Shown piece after piece: positions 34,763 through 45,800 of a stretch of 64,000 nucleotides of DNA (position 1 is the first letter of the stretch; each line of letters starts with the position of its first letter). The stretch covers positions 9,204,501 through 9,268,500 of the forward strand of contig JAWNZC010000314.1 in assembly GCA_035771165.1 (NCBI GenBank). The letters are read 5' to 3'. Made by a program: the position numbers and the translations under genes. The stretch comes from Paragorgia papillata (lineage: Eukaryota > Cnidaria > Anthozoa > Scleralcyonacea > Coralliidae). The notes under the pieces were generated by a model, which was not told where the DNA came from, made no database searches, and saw only the letters and a list, made by a program, of their open reading frames with translations.

Positions 34763-36089
34763 CAATCCATGTGGGAGCACGAAAGAAAGAGAGGATAAGC
34801 CAGGAGATCAGGCACGTAGCCAGGAATCTGGAAGGGGGAGCCGTCAAGTGACGACACATTTCTAGGGGGTGCGGGGCACGCTCCTCCGGGGCACGGTCCA
34901 TTTTGAGGCCATTTTTGAGCAAAATACAAAGGTCTTAAATTTCTTTTTTTTAACAGTTTATCCCACCATTTTTAAGAAATATTTCTGTCCAAATGAGATT
35001 GAACGTTCATTTAGGTGTATAAAATTCGCTAAAACGATCGTAGTCATTGTGGACGCAGTTTTCTTGAAAGCATATATACTGCCGAAAGGATATGAAGATA
35101 ATGAAGGTGAAGGGTGAAGGTCCAATGGTATTATATTGTTCGATTTTCGAACATCCCACCGATCGCATGCTCGCAGCGGCCAACAGAAGAATACTTTGTG
35201 TAATAGAGAGCAATGAGTACTTCGAAATGTAACAGCTAGCTACGGTGTTACAAGCACAATATTTCTTCACATTTATGAACTATTAATTAGTCGGTGAATT
35301 TTAAAAATTAGATTTAATCATTGAGGGGAAAAATGTTAGTTATATGTCTTCAAAAGGGGTGGAGCCGCGGCTCCCATGGCTCCCCCCCCCCTGGCGTCCC
35401 AGAGAGGAGGAAGAGGATGGAAGAAAAGTGAATAAGAGAAAAGGAAAGTACAGTGGAACCCCGCCATACGACCACCCCGTTAATACTAAGTAGTGTAATA
35501 CTTGCTCCTTAAAGTGCCTATCTCACGTTTGGGCATTTTACATATTCGTAATATTTGGGTCTTCCTGAGCAAAATCATAATATATCTTGTCAGCCGAAAA
35601 TTTCATCTTCGTGGACTTTTTCACTGTCAAACTTACCGGATGTGATGTCACAAGAGGCATTTTTGTGGCAAGTAACAAAAGAAAACTGGTTTGGAATGCC
35701 TCTTGTGACATCACATCGCATTTGACAGCGAAAAAGTCCATGAAGATGACATTTTCGGCTGACAAGATATATTATGATTTTGCTCAGGACGACCCAAATA
35801 TTACGAATATGTAAAATCCCCAAACGTGAGATAGGCACTTTAATACGACCACCTCACCACCCCATTACTACGACCACATTTTGTTGGCCCGACGGTGCTC
35901 GTATTAACGAGGTTCCACTGTAAATAAATGAAAAAGAAAGATAGTAAAGAAAAGCAAAGTATTAGTAATGAGAAAAAATTATATTCTTATTCTTTGTTAG
36001 ATTCAAGCCAAAATGATAACTTTCCGTCCAGCCTGGAAGGTGATGATTTCTTCATTGATACATCAGGGGATCAGATGGACATGCAATGA
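28274..36089 (+). CDS. EFG1: rRNA-processing protein EFG1
   Basis: Exons: 28274-28381, 29920-30052, 30142-30214, 31976-32033, 32318-32396, 34076-34231, 36001-36089. All are GT-AG with consistent phase, giving 231 aa, close to the yeast protein's length. The protein has a Lys-rich N-terminus, then RIRSIKRLLSK|PDLPATVRVSQER, YKMVKFFEKRKLWR (residues 74-87) and INYIEYFPSDRKYISLF (about 120-136). These are hallmarks of the EFG1 family, which acts in 18S rRNA maturation in the nucleolus. The C-terminus is basic and then acidic, ending DDFFIDTSGDQMDMQ. The start codon sits in aacATGG. Introns carry many transposons, and exons are intact. Confidence 0.9.
28684..28998. mobile_element. Fold-back element, EFG1 intron 1
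   Basis: The arms begin cacagaatagaaatacgacc. Direct repeats accatgc (28677-28683 and 28999-29005) flank it, so insertion is clear. Inner inverted blocks include cgcaatcctggcaagttccc. Confidence 0.75.
29640..29830 (+). repeat. Fragment of the ggcatttc.. dispersed repeat
   Basis: gggtctctaaaaaaatggcatttcctgcattc and the following C-rich text match 4500-4640. It lies in EFG1 intron 1. Confidence 0.45.
30247..31032. mobile_element. hAT-like non-autonomous element
   Basis: The ends cagtagtggacact and agtgtccaccactg are inverted. Exact 8-bp duplications gtttaaat flank it (30239-30246, 31033-31040). At 786 bp it has no transposase. It lies in EFG1 intron 3. Confidence 0.85.
31156..31926. mobile_element. 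Mariner-like fold-back element
   Basis: The ends cagggtgtcccaaaaaaa are inverted and TA-flanked, as in Tc1/mariner elements. The outer 200 bp form inverted arms. A third end copy (31690-31706) inside suggests a nested or rearranged element. It lies in EFG1 intron 3. Confidence 0.75.
32488..32831. mobile_element. Fold-back element, caagttttccttgac family, copy 2
   Basis: It shares ends (ccacacagacgaccaag; cttggtcgtctgtgcgg) and internal blocks with 398-691. It lies in EFG1 intron 5. Confidence 0.75.
33513..33842. mobile_element. Fold-back MITE, EFG1 intron 5
   Basis: ttacagtcaaacttgatg with ttctcttgc at the left is mirrored by gcaagagaacacc and tttgactgtaa at the right. A smaller hairpin (cgtttgttcggtct and its inverse) is at 33100-33165. 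Confidence 0.5.
34285..34760 (+). repeat. (GGAA)n microsatellite, decaying to AGAA
   Basis: A clean GGAA run to about 34416 is followed by mixed ggga/gaag blocks and three copies of gaaggagttagggagggaag-type text. Reading frames of EGRK type are artefacts. It lies in EFG1 intron 6. Confidence 0.95.
34805..35400. mobile_element. Probable decayed hAT-like element
   Basis: It opens with aggcacgtagccaggaat and closes with C-rich ccccctggcgtccc. The gtagccagg end is the style of 53810-53965. No clean duplication is found. Confidence 0.35.
35451..35920. mobile_element. Mariner-like element, host of a nested insertion
   Basis: cagtggaaccccg and cgaggttccactg are inverted and TA-flanked. Subtracting the inner element (35513-35839 plus one TTAA) leaves about 140 bp. 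It lies in EFG1 intron 6. Confidence 0.75.
35513..35839. mobile_element. piggyBac/Kolobok-like MITE with TTAA duplication
   Basis: Arms of about 110 bp begin agtgcctatctcacgtttgg. TTAA occurs at 35509-35512 and 35840-35843. It is inserted inside the mariner-like element, so it is the younger of the two. Confidence 0.8.
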
Positions 36090-36111
36090 TCAAATACTAC
36101 ATAAAACCTGA

Positions 36112-36117
36112 AATAAA
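36112..36117 (+). terminator. Polyadenylation signal of EFG1
   Basis: AATAAA lies 22 bases after the EFG1 stop codon, giving a very short 3' UTR. Confidence 0.6.
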
Positions 36118-36293
36118 TACTGCCATTTGCGTTCAAGGGTTTACTATAACTAGTTGTTTTTAAGTTTTCAAACAAACGTGGTATCAAATCAATTACGAAT
36201 CCCTGAGGTGTATTAAACTTTTCGTTGTTATTGCTTCTGTTTCAAGTTTCAACGTTGTGTTGATATTATATATAATATAATATTATATATATA

Positions 36294-36678
36294 ATAGGGA
36301 CTTTACGATGCTAGGACGACGACGGTGGTTAAAAATCAACATAAATGTTTGTATTAAAAAAGGTCACGACTAACTCACTATTATTTATATTAGATATTTG
36401 AAGATAGTTTAATGACTTTAAAAACGCCTCAGTACTGCTAAAATGATTGTAGTGTCAGTATTGAAGTCAATCTTAAGCAACAGTTCTCATCTTTTGGTAA
36501 GTTGACGTCGTCTTGAAGACGTGAAAATGCTCTAAGTGGCGTTGTATAAAGAACGAGGACGCTGTTGAGATTACTATAGGGACGAAAAAGTATTCATTCT
36601 CTTTGTTTCACAACAAGAATTGTTTTGTTTAAGCGACGACGTCGTTGCCATCGTACTTCGTATAAAGTCCCTATTTTC
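36294..36678. mobile_element. Fold-back MITE, agggactttac family
   Basis: tagggactttacgatgctag is mirrored by cttcgtataaagtccctat, with gacgacg blocks inside. It is end-related to 12412-12804. 36680-37130 shows nothing recognisable. Confidence 0.55.
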
Positions 36679-37134
36679 TCACGGGCCACAGCAAACATGG
36701 AATACAAAATAAATGCGTTCGGTCATATCGAAGTGAATCTGATTACCCTTATCAGACGATCTGCGTTCGCTGACCATTCCGATTCGCGCAATTAAGCCAA
36801 AGACAAGTTATGCCAAGTAAACGCTTGCCGTGTGAAAAGAACGATGACAAATATTGACAACGAAAAGTTACCCCCCTTATTCGCTATTGATTTGATCTGT
36901 CAAACGTATAGTTGTTACTGGACAACGTTTGTTTCAAAACTGGAAAACAACTAGTTATTCGCTACACGCTTGAACGCAAATGGTAGTATACTGTATACAT
37001 AAGTTAAAAGTTAAAACATTACTGTACTTTAACATCTCTCTCAAAGCTAACATTAAAGTAGAATGCTGCATGGAATCAGGACAGTGGTGTATTACGTCTA
37101 TTACTGTATGATGTACAAAAAAACTAAAAAAAGG

Positions 37135-37610
37135 TTATTGACGTTTGTCAGTGGACGTTCGTCAAGCTCAATTACTCAGCCCAGACAGGGTTCGAACCTG
37201 CAACCTTCTAATGACCCGTTAGACTCTCCATAGTTAATAGAAAATATACATGGTTTGGAAGTTCAACAAAAGTCATTATTTTATGTTTTTGTTCAGGTTT
37301 ATGGAAATTTGTGCACTTTCACGGTTACTGAACATATTGTGTTTTCTGTATAATGAAGCAATCATCCAATAGCAACGTTTGGGTTCAATCACTCAACCGT
37401 ACTGTTTAAATTAATAAACCTAAAACAAAGGATTTGGCACGTTCATGTACCTTTCAACATGAATCGTAGCTTGTTTGTTAACCGCTTTGAAGTTTGCTGG
37501 GTTTCCAAACCATGTTTATTTTCTATTAACTATGGACTCGCTAACCATTGAGGCTCACAGCTAAGGTTGCAAATTCATAGTCATGTGCTCCAAGTGGTAG
37601 CGTTTTGAGC
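37135..37610 (-). repeat. tRNA-derived SINE split by a fold-back element
   Basis: Minus-strand SINE sequence (cagggttcgaacctgcaacc, gacccgttagac) stops at about 37227 and resumes at about 37547 with gctaaccattgaggct. The insert's arms are catagttaatagaaaata and its complement. The target duplication appears to be about 5 bp (actct/actcg). Confidence 0.65.
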
Positions 37611-37629
37611 ACATACCAGTTTAGCTCTC

Positions 37630-37765
37630 CATCTGAGCCTCAGTGGCTCAATGGTTAGAGCGTCTAACGGGTCATTAGAAGGTTGCAGGTTCGAACCCTG
37701 TCTGGGGCTCAGCAATTCTGAGTAATTGAGTTTGACGAACATCCAACGATACCACGTGCACTGTG
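37630..37765 (+). repeat. tRNA-derived SINE with nearly intact cloverleaf
   Basis: A 7-bp acceptor stem, D, anticodon and T stems can all be drawn, with ggttcgaaccc in the T arm. The anticodon loop has G where U33 should be, and the sequence continues into the SINE tail gagtaattgagtttgacgaa. It is therefore not called a tRNA gene. 37765-38450 is AT-rich with nothing supported. Confidence 0.7.
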
Positions 37766-38582
37766 CGTACAACTTAATATCATATCAAATAGGTTAATGT
37801 GGTAAACTTTCAAGCCAAAGCTCTTCAATGAATTTGGTTTGAAAATTGAGATGTCAGTATTTCATTTATGTAAAATCTTGGCATGTCTCTCAATTATGTC
37901 TCGCGTACATAAGACGGAGAAGTTTTTTATTCAACTGTAACTGAAGTACATATATGTTATTTATGGCAAATGAATTCAAATAACGGATTTTAAATTTTGT
38001 TGTGCATTTTTTTATTAAGCTTTCATTGTACAATAACTAAAAAATATAAACGAAAATTACATGTACAACGAGGCAAGTTTACAACAGGTATATACCCAAC
38101 AAGGTAACTTGCCAAAAACTATAAAAATACAATGATAATAAAATAATATAAAACACAGCTAGCATAGCATAATAAGACATAAATTATTATAAACTAATAT
38201 ATTTAAACAAAAAAAACAACTTTAGTGAAAGGCAAAAAAAGTTAAGAACAGCATTGACGATTATAAGGTGAAGAAGCCAGATTATGGGTGGACGAATATT
38301 TAGAGCAAATTGATTTCCAGATTGAAATGTTGAAATTTTATTACAAGAGAGTGAGATTTGGTCATGTGCCTGTAAGATAATGTGATTCTTTGTTGCAGAT
38401 GTTTAATAACTGATTTTTATTTTTAAATAAATTTAATGGCAGTTCTTCCCATCCTAGCTAAGAGCACAACCCGTCACCCCAGTGGCCCCACCCCACAACT
38501 TTCCACTCCAACAACCCTACAGCCCACACCACAACATTCCACCCCACCTACCCTGCGAGTCAGAGCCCATTTCCGACCTACG

Positions 38583-38795
38583 TAGGCTTTGGGGGAAAGT
38601 GGGCTCTGGCAACAAACTCGGTATTTCTTTTTGAACATGCGTGTATGGTTGCCAAGATGCTATATATATTTTCCTGCGGTGCTCATAAACTAGAACTTGT
38701 TTGACCAGTTCAAAACCTGACTGACTTACTCCAAGTTTGGGACGAAGATCGAGTTTGTTGGCAGAGCCCACTTTCCTCCGAAGCCTGTGACCTTC
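38583..38795. mobile_element. Fold-back element
   Basis: The ends aggctttgggggaaagtggg and its near-complement (cccactttcctccgaagcct) are inverted. It is flanked on both sides by ccccacaactttccac repeats. Confidence 0.55.
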
Positions 38796-38897
38796 CGCCC
38801 GGTCACCCCACAACTTTCCAAACCTTCCACCCCCATATAACCCTCCACCCCACAACTTTCCACTCCACAACCCTTCCACACCCCGCCCAACCACCAT

Positions 38898-38958
38898 GTA
38901 CCTAACATGAAGTACCTAACATGAAGTACCTAACATGAAGTACCTAACATGAAGTACC
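38898..38958 (+). repeat. 14-bp tandem repeat, four copies
   Basis: gtacctaacatgaa is repeated exactly four times with a partial fifth. Another inverted pair (39470-39590, catggatgtgcggaaatat) follows. It shares text with 15565-15620. Confidence 0.85.
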
Positions 38959-39836
38959 AACCGCATTTTGTTACAAACCGCTGTGAGCTTGTGCGCCTGC
39001 AGCATCGTAAATTTTTACAAAACCGATTTGCAACAATTTATATATATATAATATAAATAAGTACATTACAAAGTGTTTTTTTGCTTATTCATTATTGTAC
39101 CTTTTTACAAGGCTGTATTATATGCAGTTGTTCAGGCTAGGCATAAAATCGGGCGACGTCTTTCTTTGGAGAAGAAGCATTTTTCTTGGAAATTACAGTA
39201 ATTTTGCTGCAGCAATAACAAGCCTTGGAAATTATAAAGGTAATTAATTCTTTGAAAGTTTTCATGACGATAATGTAATATGGATAAGCTTAAGTTTTGT
39301 GGAAACACCACGTGTAAATATTTTAAGCAATTTTGGTGTTTCCACAGAACTTATCTATAATTATTATAAAGGTATTTGTTTCTAATATTTTTTCTTGGAA
39401 ATTAATAATTCCCATCTTAAATCCCAGATTAAAAAAAGAGAAAGGAAGCGATTTTTGTAATATATATATAGAGAATAAAACATGGATGTGCGGAAATATA
39501 ATATCTCACGAGTGAGCGAAGTGACATATCCTGTTCAACACGAGAAATAAATTTCATATTTCCAAGCATCCATGTATTGTTCTGTTTATTATATAAAAAA
39601 ATTGTCCTATTGCCTTCCAAAAATTGCATTAAACTATAATGCTGATTCAGAGATAATCATCACATGTGCGATTATCATAAATAATCGCACATGTGAGATT
39701 ATTACTTTTATTAGTGGCGGAAAAATCAATAAAACACTCTATTTTATATAATAAATATATATAATGCATACATATTTTACTCAGCTGTCTGAACTATTTT
39801 CCAGGACAAAGACCTGCAAGTACCAGTAGTGGCAAA

Positions 39837-42800
39837 ATGGTTGATACACAAATAGGTGTAATGGAGTTTGGGAGACAAATAAGTGAGCAAGAGGTAGTAC
39901 TTAAAATGAAATGCCACTCTAGCAAATTGTGCAAGTTTTAAGGTTCAGACAACTATACGTATCAGTATGCTGTTGTCACACTAGCATGATTCAGTTAGAA
40001 ATTTATTTTTCATTATAGGGTGTCGAAGTTGTTGACTTTTGTTTAAACCAGGGGTTTAAATGGCTTGACACTGCTCTAATGTAAGTACACAGTAGATTTT
40101 AAAATAAGTGGTTTTAAGAACTCATTTAAAGGCCTCCAATTTAGATGACTAGGCAGTGGTGTAACTTTGGGCTAGGGTACCCCTGGCTCAAACTGAAAAG
40201 GGCCCCTGGCCCTGGGGGACCTAAGGCGCGAAGCCCCCGGAATTGAATTTCACATGCCCCAGAAGTGCATTTTCGATGATTTCTGCGAGGGATTTTCCAA
40301 AACATTAATCGGTATAACAAGGGGAAATTCATCATTATATATATCAAATGTTTGTTGGATTATAAGAATATTTATCAACCCGTTAATACCGGCAGGTAAA
40401 GCCGTCTTGATAGTCACTGACGAAAATACTGTATTGTCACATAACTACATACAAAACAAAACAATTACTAACCTGACTCTTACACTGCTGCATTAACAGC
40501 AAAAATAAAACAATTTGTTTTTATGATTCAGGTGAACACAAAAATGGTTAGTCTAACTTCTAACTGCATGCGCAAAAATGGTAATTTGACCATGAGCAAA
40601 AGGCCTCCAGGGCAGTATCTTTATTAACCTGTTGCAACGTTCTGTATTTTTTATGAAACTGTTTGAAACTTCATACCAATATTTAAATGATGGAAAGCTA
40701 TATCTAGTTCAACAATGACTGACGATTTCCCAATAAATACGTGAAAATGATGGAATGTCAGAATCCCCATAAAGGACATCCGACATCCTGGCTCAGGGGC
40801 CCCCTGTGTCAGGGGGCCTCCAGCTCTTGCTGGGCAGTGCTATAGGAGTTACGCCACTGAGACTAGGTTTTCAAGTACTCTGAAGTCTAAGCTTAGCTTT
40901 GCCACATGCCTTGGACTGGAATGAATTTCTCATACTTGAAAATTCAATCTGGTTCTTATTGTCAGCCTGTAAATATTACTTAAAAAATCATTAATAATGT
41001 ATGAGGAAAACACAAAGGAAATCAGTATCGTGTTGGTGGTTTTATACCTGATAAAACTTATTGACATCAGAAAGAATACTAATGAACATACAATTTTATA
41101 TAAAGATTCTAATGAACATACAATTTTATATAAAGAATACTAAATAATGAACATACAATTTTATATAAATACTAATGAACATACAATTTTATATAAAGAA
41201 TACTAATGAACATACAATTTTGTATAAAGAATACTAATGAACTGATAACCAATATTGAAATGTTTTTTTAGGCCGTTCAATAAACTCACATCATGTGTTT
41301 TATGTAATAGATCAAACATGGGTTTGAGTGTTTCATCAGGGGTTCCAAACACGAGAAAACAAATGAAAACTGAGGGCACTAGCCCCCAGGTTTTTATTGT
41401 TTTCAAACGAGTATTTGCATCGCGATTTGTGGTGTTTTCTTCATTGATTTCAATATGCAGATTAAGAAATGTGATCCAATTCACTAGGAAGTTTCCTACA
41501 GGTTTTCATTGCACAATGACATTGGGTATCAAACGTCCTTCATGTGATGTGGTACATTCAGATTGGCTACGATAATTCATGAATTATTAATCAGTGATTT
41601 GAGAACATTACATAAACATTACATAAACATGACATGAGAATGCCAAACTATATTTTTTGTAATAGGTACCAGTCTGGTAAAAGTGAAAAGATCATTGGTA
41701 ATTTTGATAAAGAGAGAAAATCAAAGGTGGTTATGTAATAAATGATTAACAGTTGCCATAGTTTATGTAGTTAACTAAATTATACAGTATAATATTTTTT
41801 TCTGTAACTTTTTGCCTAGATAAAAATTGCAACTAAAGTTTACCCTGGTTATTCTAAAAAAGGTAATTACCGTATGTAACAGAAAAAACCAACTAACGTA
41901 AGGTCTCACAATGTAACGTAAGGTCTCACAATGTAACGTAAGGTCTCATAATGTAATGTAAGGTCTCACAATGTAACGTAAGGTCTCACAATGTAATGTA
42001 AGGTCTCACAATGTAACGTAAGGTCTCACAATGTACCGTAAGGTCTCACAATGTAACGTAAGGTCTCACAATGTAACCTAAGGTCTCACAATGTAACGTA
42101 AGGTCTCACAATGTAACGTAAGGTCTCACAATGTAACGTAAGGTCTCACAATGTAACGTAATTAAGTGTCACAATGTAACGTAATTAAGTGTCACAATGT
42201 AACGTAAGGTCTCACAACGTAACGTAAAATCTCACAATGTAATGGTAAGGTCTCACAATGTAACGTAAGGTCTCACAACGTAACGTAAGGTCTCACAATA
42301 TAAGGTAAGTCTCACAATGTAACGTATGTAACGTATGGTCTCACAACGTATCGTAAGGTCTCACAATATAACGTAAGGTCTCACAACGTAACGTAAGGTC
42401 TCGCAATGTAAGGTAAGGTCTCACGATGTAACATAAGATCTCACAATGTAACGTAAAGCCCTAATCAAACGAGAACGCAAGTCATCGCAAGTTGGCAGTC
42501 ACGCTATCTCAGCCAGCCCCTCTGAATAGTTTCCCAAAAATATCACTCATGAAACCTTTATTTTGTTAATTTGGGTGTTCAAATGACCGCCACAGAAATT
42601 CTGACTGCCAACTTGCGATGACTTGCGTTCTCGTTTGATTATGGCTTAAGGTCTCACAACGTATCGTAAGGTCTCACAATGTAACGTATGGTCTCACAAT
42701 GTAACGTAAGGTCTCACAATGTAACGTAAGGTCTCACAATATAACGTAAGGTCTCACAATGTAACATAAGGTCTCACAATGTAACGTAAGGTCTCACAAC

Positions 42801-45800
42801 GTAACGTAAGGTCTCACAACGTAACGTAAGGTCTCACAACGTAATGTAACGTAACGTAAGGTCTCACAATGTAAGGTAAGGGCTCATAACGTAACGTCTC
42901 ATAACGTGAGATGCTAAATTTGACATTTTTAAAGGTTTGGTGTCGAAATCTAATGTCTAGCTAAGTTGAGCACAATCTTCTAACCCAACGATCAATAATT
43001 ATTTGTGTTTATTTGTAGGATTTAGCTTTGATGGTGTTGTTGAGCAGTTACAACAGTCTTTAGCAAATTTAAAAACTGACTCTGTGGATCTGTTGTACCT
43101 TCACTCTCCTGATCGTAACTATCCTATTGAAGAAACATTGAAAGCATGTGACCACTTACACAAGCGTATGTTGTTTATATACTGTAATCTATTGATCACG
43201 TTTTTCAAACTATTAAAACTCACAATTATATAGTAAAGTATTAGCGAAAACCTTAAATAGTGGAGAACAGATTAACATGACAGGAGCATTCACTGAAAAT
43301 GTTAAGCAAATCTGCTGCATAGTCTTTGAGCTATAAACTCTCAAATTTTGCCCTGGCGTATCCATTTTTTGAGGAAATTGATTGCTTGGTTAAAGTGCTT
43401 GATGACGTATGCAGTTAGACAACTACGCATGACAACAATGGATTTTTTAATAATCCAACGACATACGTCATTTGCCCTATATATTCAATCACAGTCTTTC
43501 CTTATTTTGTAACATCACGATAAGCAACTTTGGCGCTTAATATCTTAAAAACACACATGCCACATCTATTTCATATTTTGGAAATTTTTATTTAGTTTAT
43601 GTATGAGCCTTAAATTTGTTTAATCGGAAATTTGTATTTCACAGTTTGTTGAAAAATATGAGATTGGTAATTTTTGCGTCATATTTACTTTATTTTGATT
43701 TTAAAATCTGTACATTCATTCCTAGAGGGAAAATTCAAAGAACTGGGGGTGTGCAATTATGCAGCTTGGGAGCTGGTAAGTTAAGTTATAAATCCGCGAT
43801 TATCTCAGTTAGTTCAGTAGAAAGATGTTTACATGGAGGCGGGACGGAAAGTTTGCGGGACGAGACGTCAAGCGGGATCGCATCGCTACAATATTTTCCC
43901 TTTATTTATCTCATTTCGTTTATATGGAGAATGTGTTTGCCGGGACGTTTTTCCTCAACCGGGATCCCGGCTTGAGAGGGACAATTTTCGTCGTATAAAT
44001 GCTCTGTCCCACCTAACCTGGATCCCAGTTTGCTCAACTGGGTTGAGTTATATAATACGTCTTTATAATACATGAAATTATATTTGTTTCCCTGTTATTC
44101 TGCAGTTTTTACAACTTTCTAGCTGGCTTGTGAAATTAACGTCCCGTCCCGCCTGAAAACATTCTTTATAAACCCAGGATGAAAAACGTCCCGTCCCGCT
44201 TTTATACTTGTCCCGTCCCGGCTCCCATGTTTAAACAGCCCCTAATTCATATATTGGAACATTATGATGTGTCTCTATGAACAATTTAGGCTGAAATGTA
44301 CTACATATGCAAGGCAAATAACTGGATTCTGCCAACAGTATATCAAGGAATGTATAATCCTCTTACCAGGTAAAATATATTTTCAGACCTTTATGGAAAG
44401 AATTGAATCACTATCAGGGGTGGCGCCAAGAATTTCCCGACAAAGGGGCTAAGGTCCCCGACAGAGGTCTAGTAGGGGTGTCCGGGGCCATTCTCCCCCG
44501 GAAGATTTTCAAAATTTGAACGTCGTCTTTTTATGTTACTGTTGGCTTCTACACAATACCCTGTGTTTCTAAAGGAGTTTCATTTCACTATTAAAGCATT
44601 AATTACCGACTTGTCTGGCTTAATCAGTTAAAAAGTTATTTGCCAATTGTTAAAAATACAATTTTCCTTCCAGATCATTCCCCGATCTAGTAAATTTTCC
44701 CCGATGGGGGGAGGGGGCTAGGGTTCCCCGAGAAAGGAGCTGTAGCCCCCTGCCCCCTCTAGCGCCAGCCCTGATCACTATATGCCAAAGCTATTCCCAG
44801 TGGCGGCGGAAAATGTTTTTATATCGGAGGGGCTAATTTATCAAAAAGAATGATAGAGGTGTTCTTTGACTCCCTTCTAAGAAATTTTAGGTAATTTTTA
44901 GAGAGATATTGAAGGGACTTAGCCCCTTTATTTTATTTATCCATCATTAATTTCAACGTTAGAAATTATCTTTGGTTACTTAATCGCGGTATTACTGTTA
45001 TTTAATGGTTGCCCTTGTTTATATAACGTGATGTAAACATATCATGAGAAAGGTTGCATGGGAGAATTCGTGAACGTTTGTGAGAATGCAAGACATAGGT
45101 TTAGTACCTCACCAAACTCACGTACACACGCACGTATATGTTTTAAATCATCTGAGTCCCAGTGATCATAAAGTTGTGGGTTGGAATCTTATACTTGGAA
45201 ACTCAGATTTTTTTTTAGTAGAATAGCTTGAAGAACATTAATTTTGTACTCAATTCCATATTGAAGCTAGCATATTTATCTCTTCTCTTAACCACTTACG
45301 TACTTATATACCTACTGGTCGTTTACAAACCCACATTGTGACATTTTGTTTTACATTAATAAAGGATGGTAGAAGCTGAGCTCTTTCCATGCATAAGGAG
45401 GCTGGGAATCAGATTTTATGCCTATAACATGGTAAGAACAAAAGGCATAGTCCGCACATAGGATAAAAAGTATAGACCTTATTCAAAAATGGCCACCGAA
45501 TTAAAATTCTTTTATATGTATAAATTAGCCCTTATGACCTCGTTTTAAAGTAAAAATTATTTTGAATTTCATACATGAAAACGAGTTCATAAGGGCTAAT
45601 TTATATGTATATAAAAGAATTTTAATTCGGCGGCCATTTTTGAATAAGGTCTATAGACGTGCCGTTGTGTATAGGATACATATGTGTGAGATACAAATAT
45701 ACAAGCCAGGATTCCCTAAATACGTTTTTGTAATGTATAACCGAAAGTTTAAATTGTATGTGATTGTTGTTTGTCATGAATTTAATCAGGTCTTTTCAAA

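Noticed and set aside
34279..34851. Gly/Lys/Arg/Glu-repeat protein
   Set aside because: Pure GGAA microsatellite translation within an EFG1 intron.
37636..37712. Functional tRNA gene
   Set aside because: The cloverleaf is drawable but U33 is G, and the sequence runs into the tail of a SINE family seen at 11645 and 37135.
41894..42910. CRISPR-like array
   Set aside because: Head-to-tail 20-bp units without unique spacers, inside an animal intron: a satellite.
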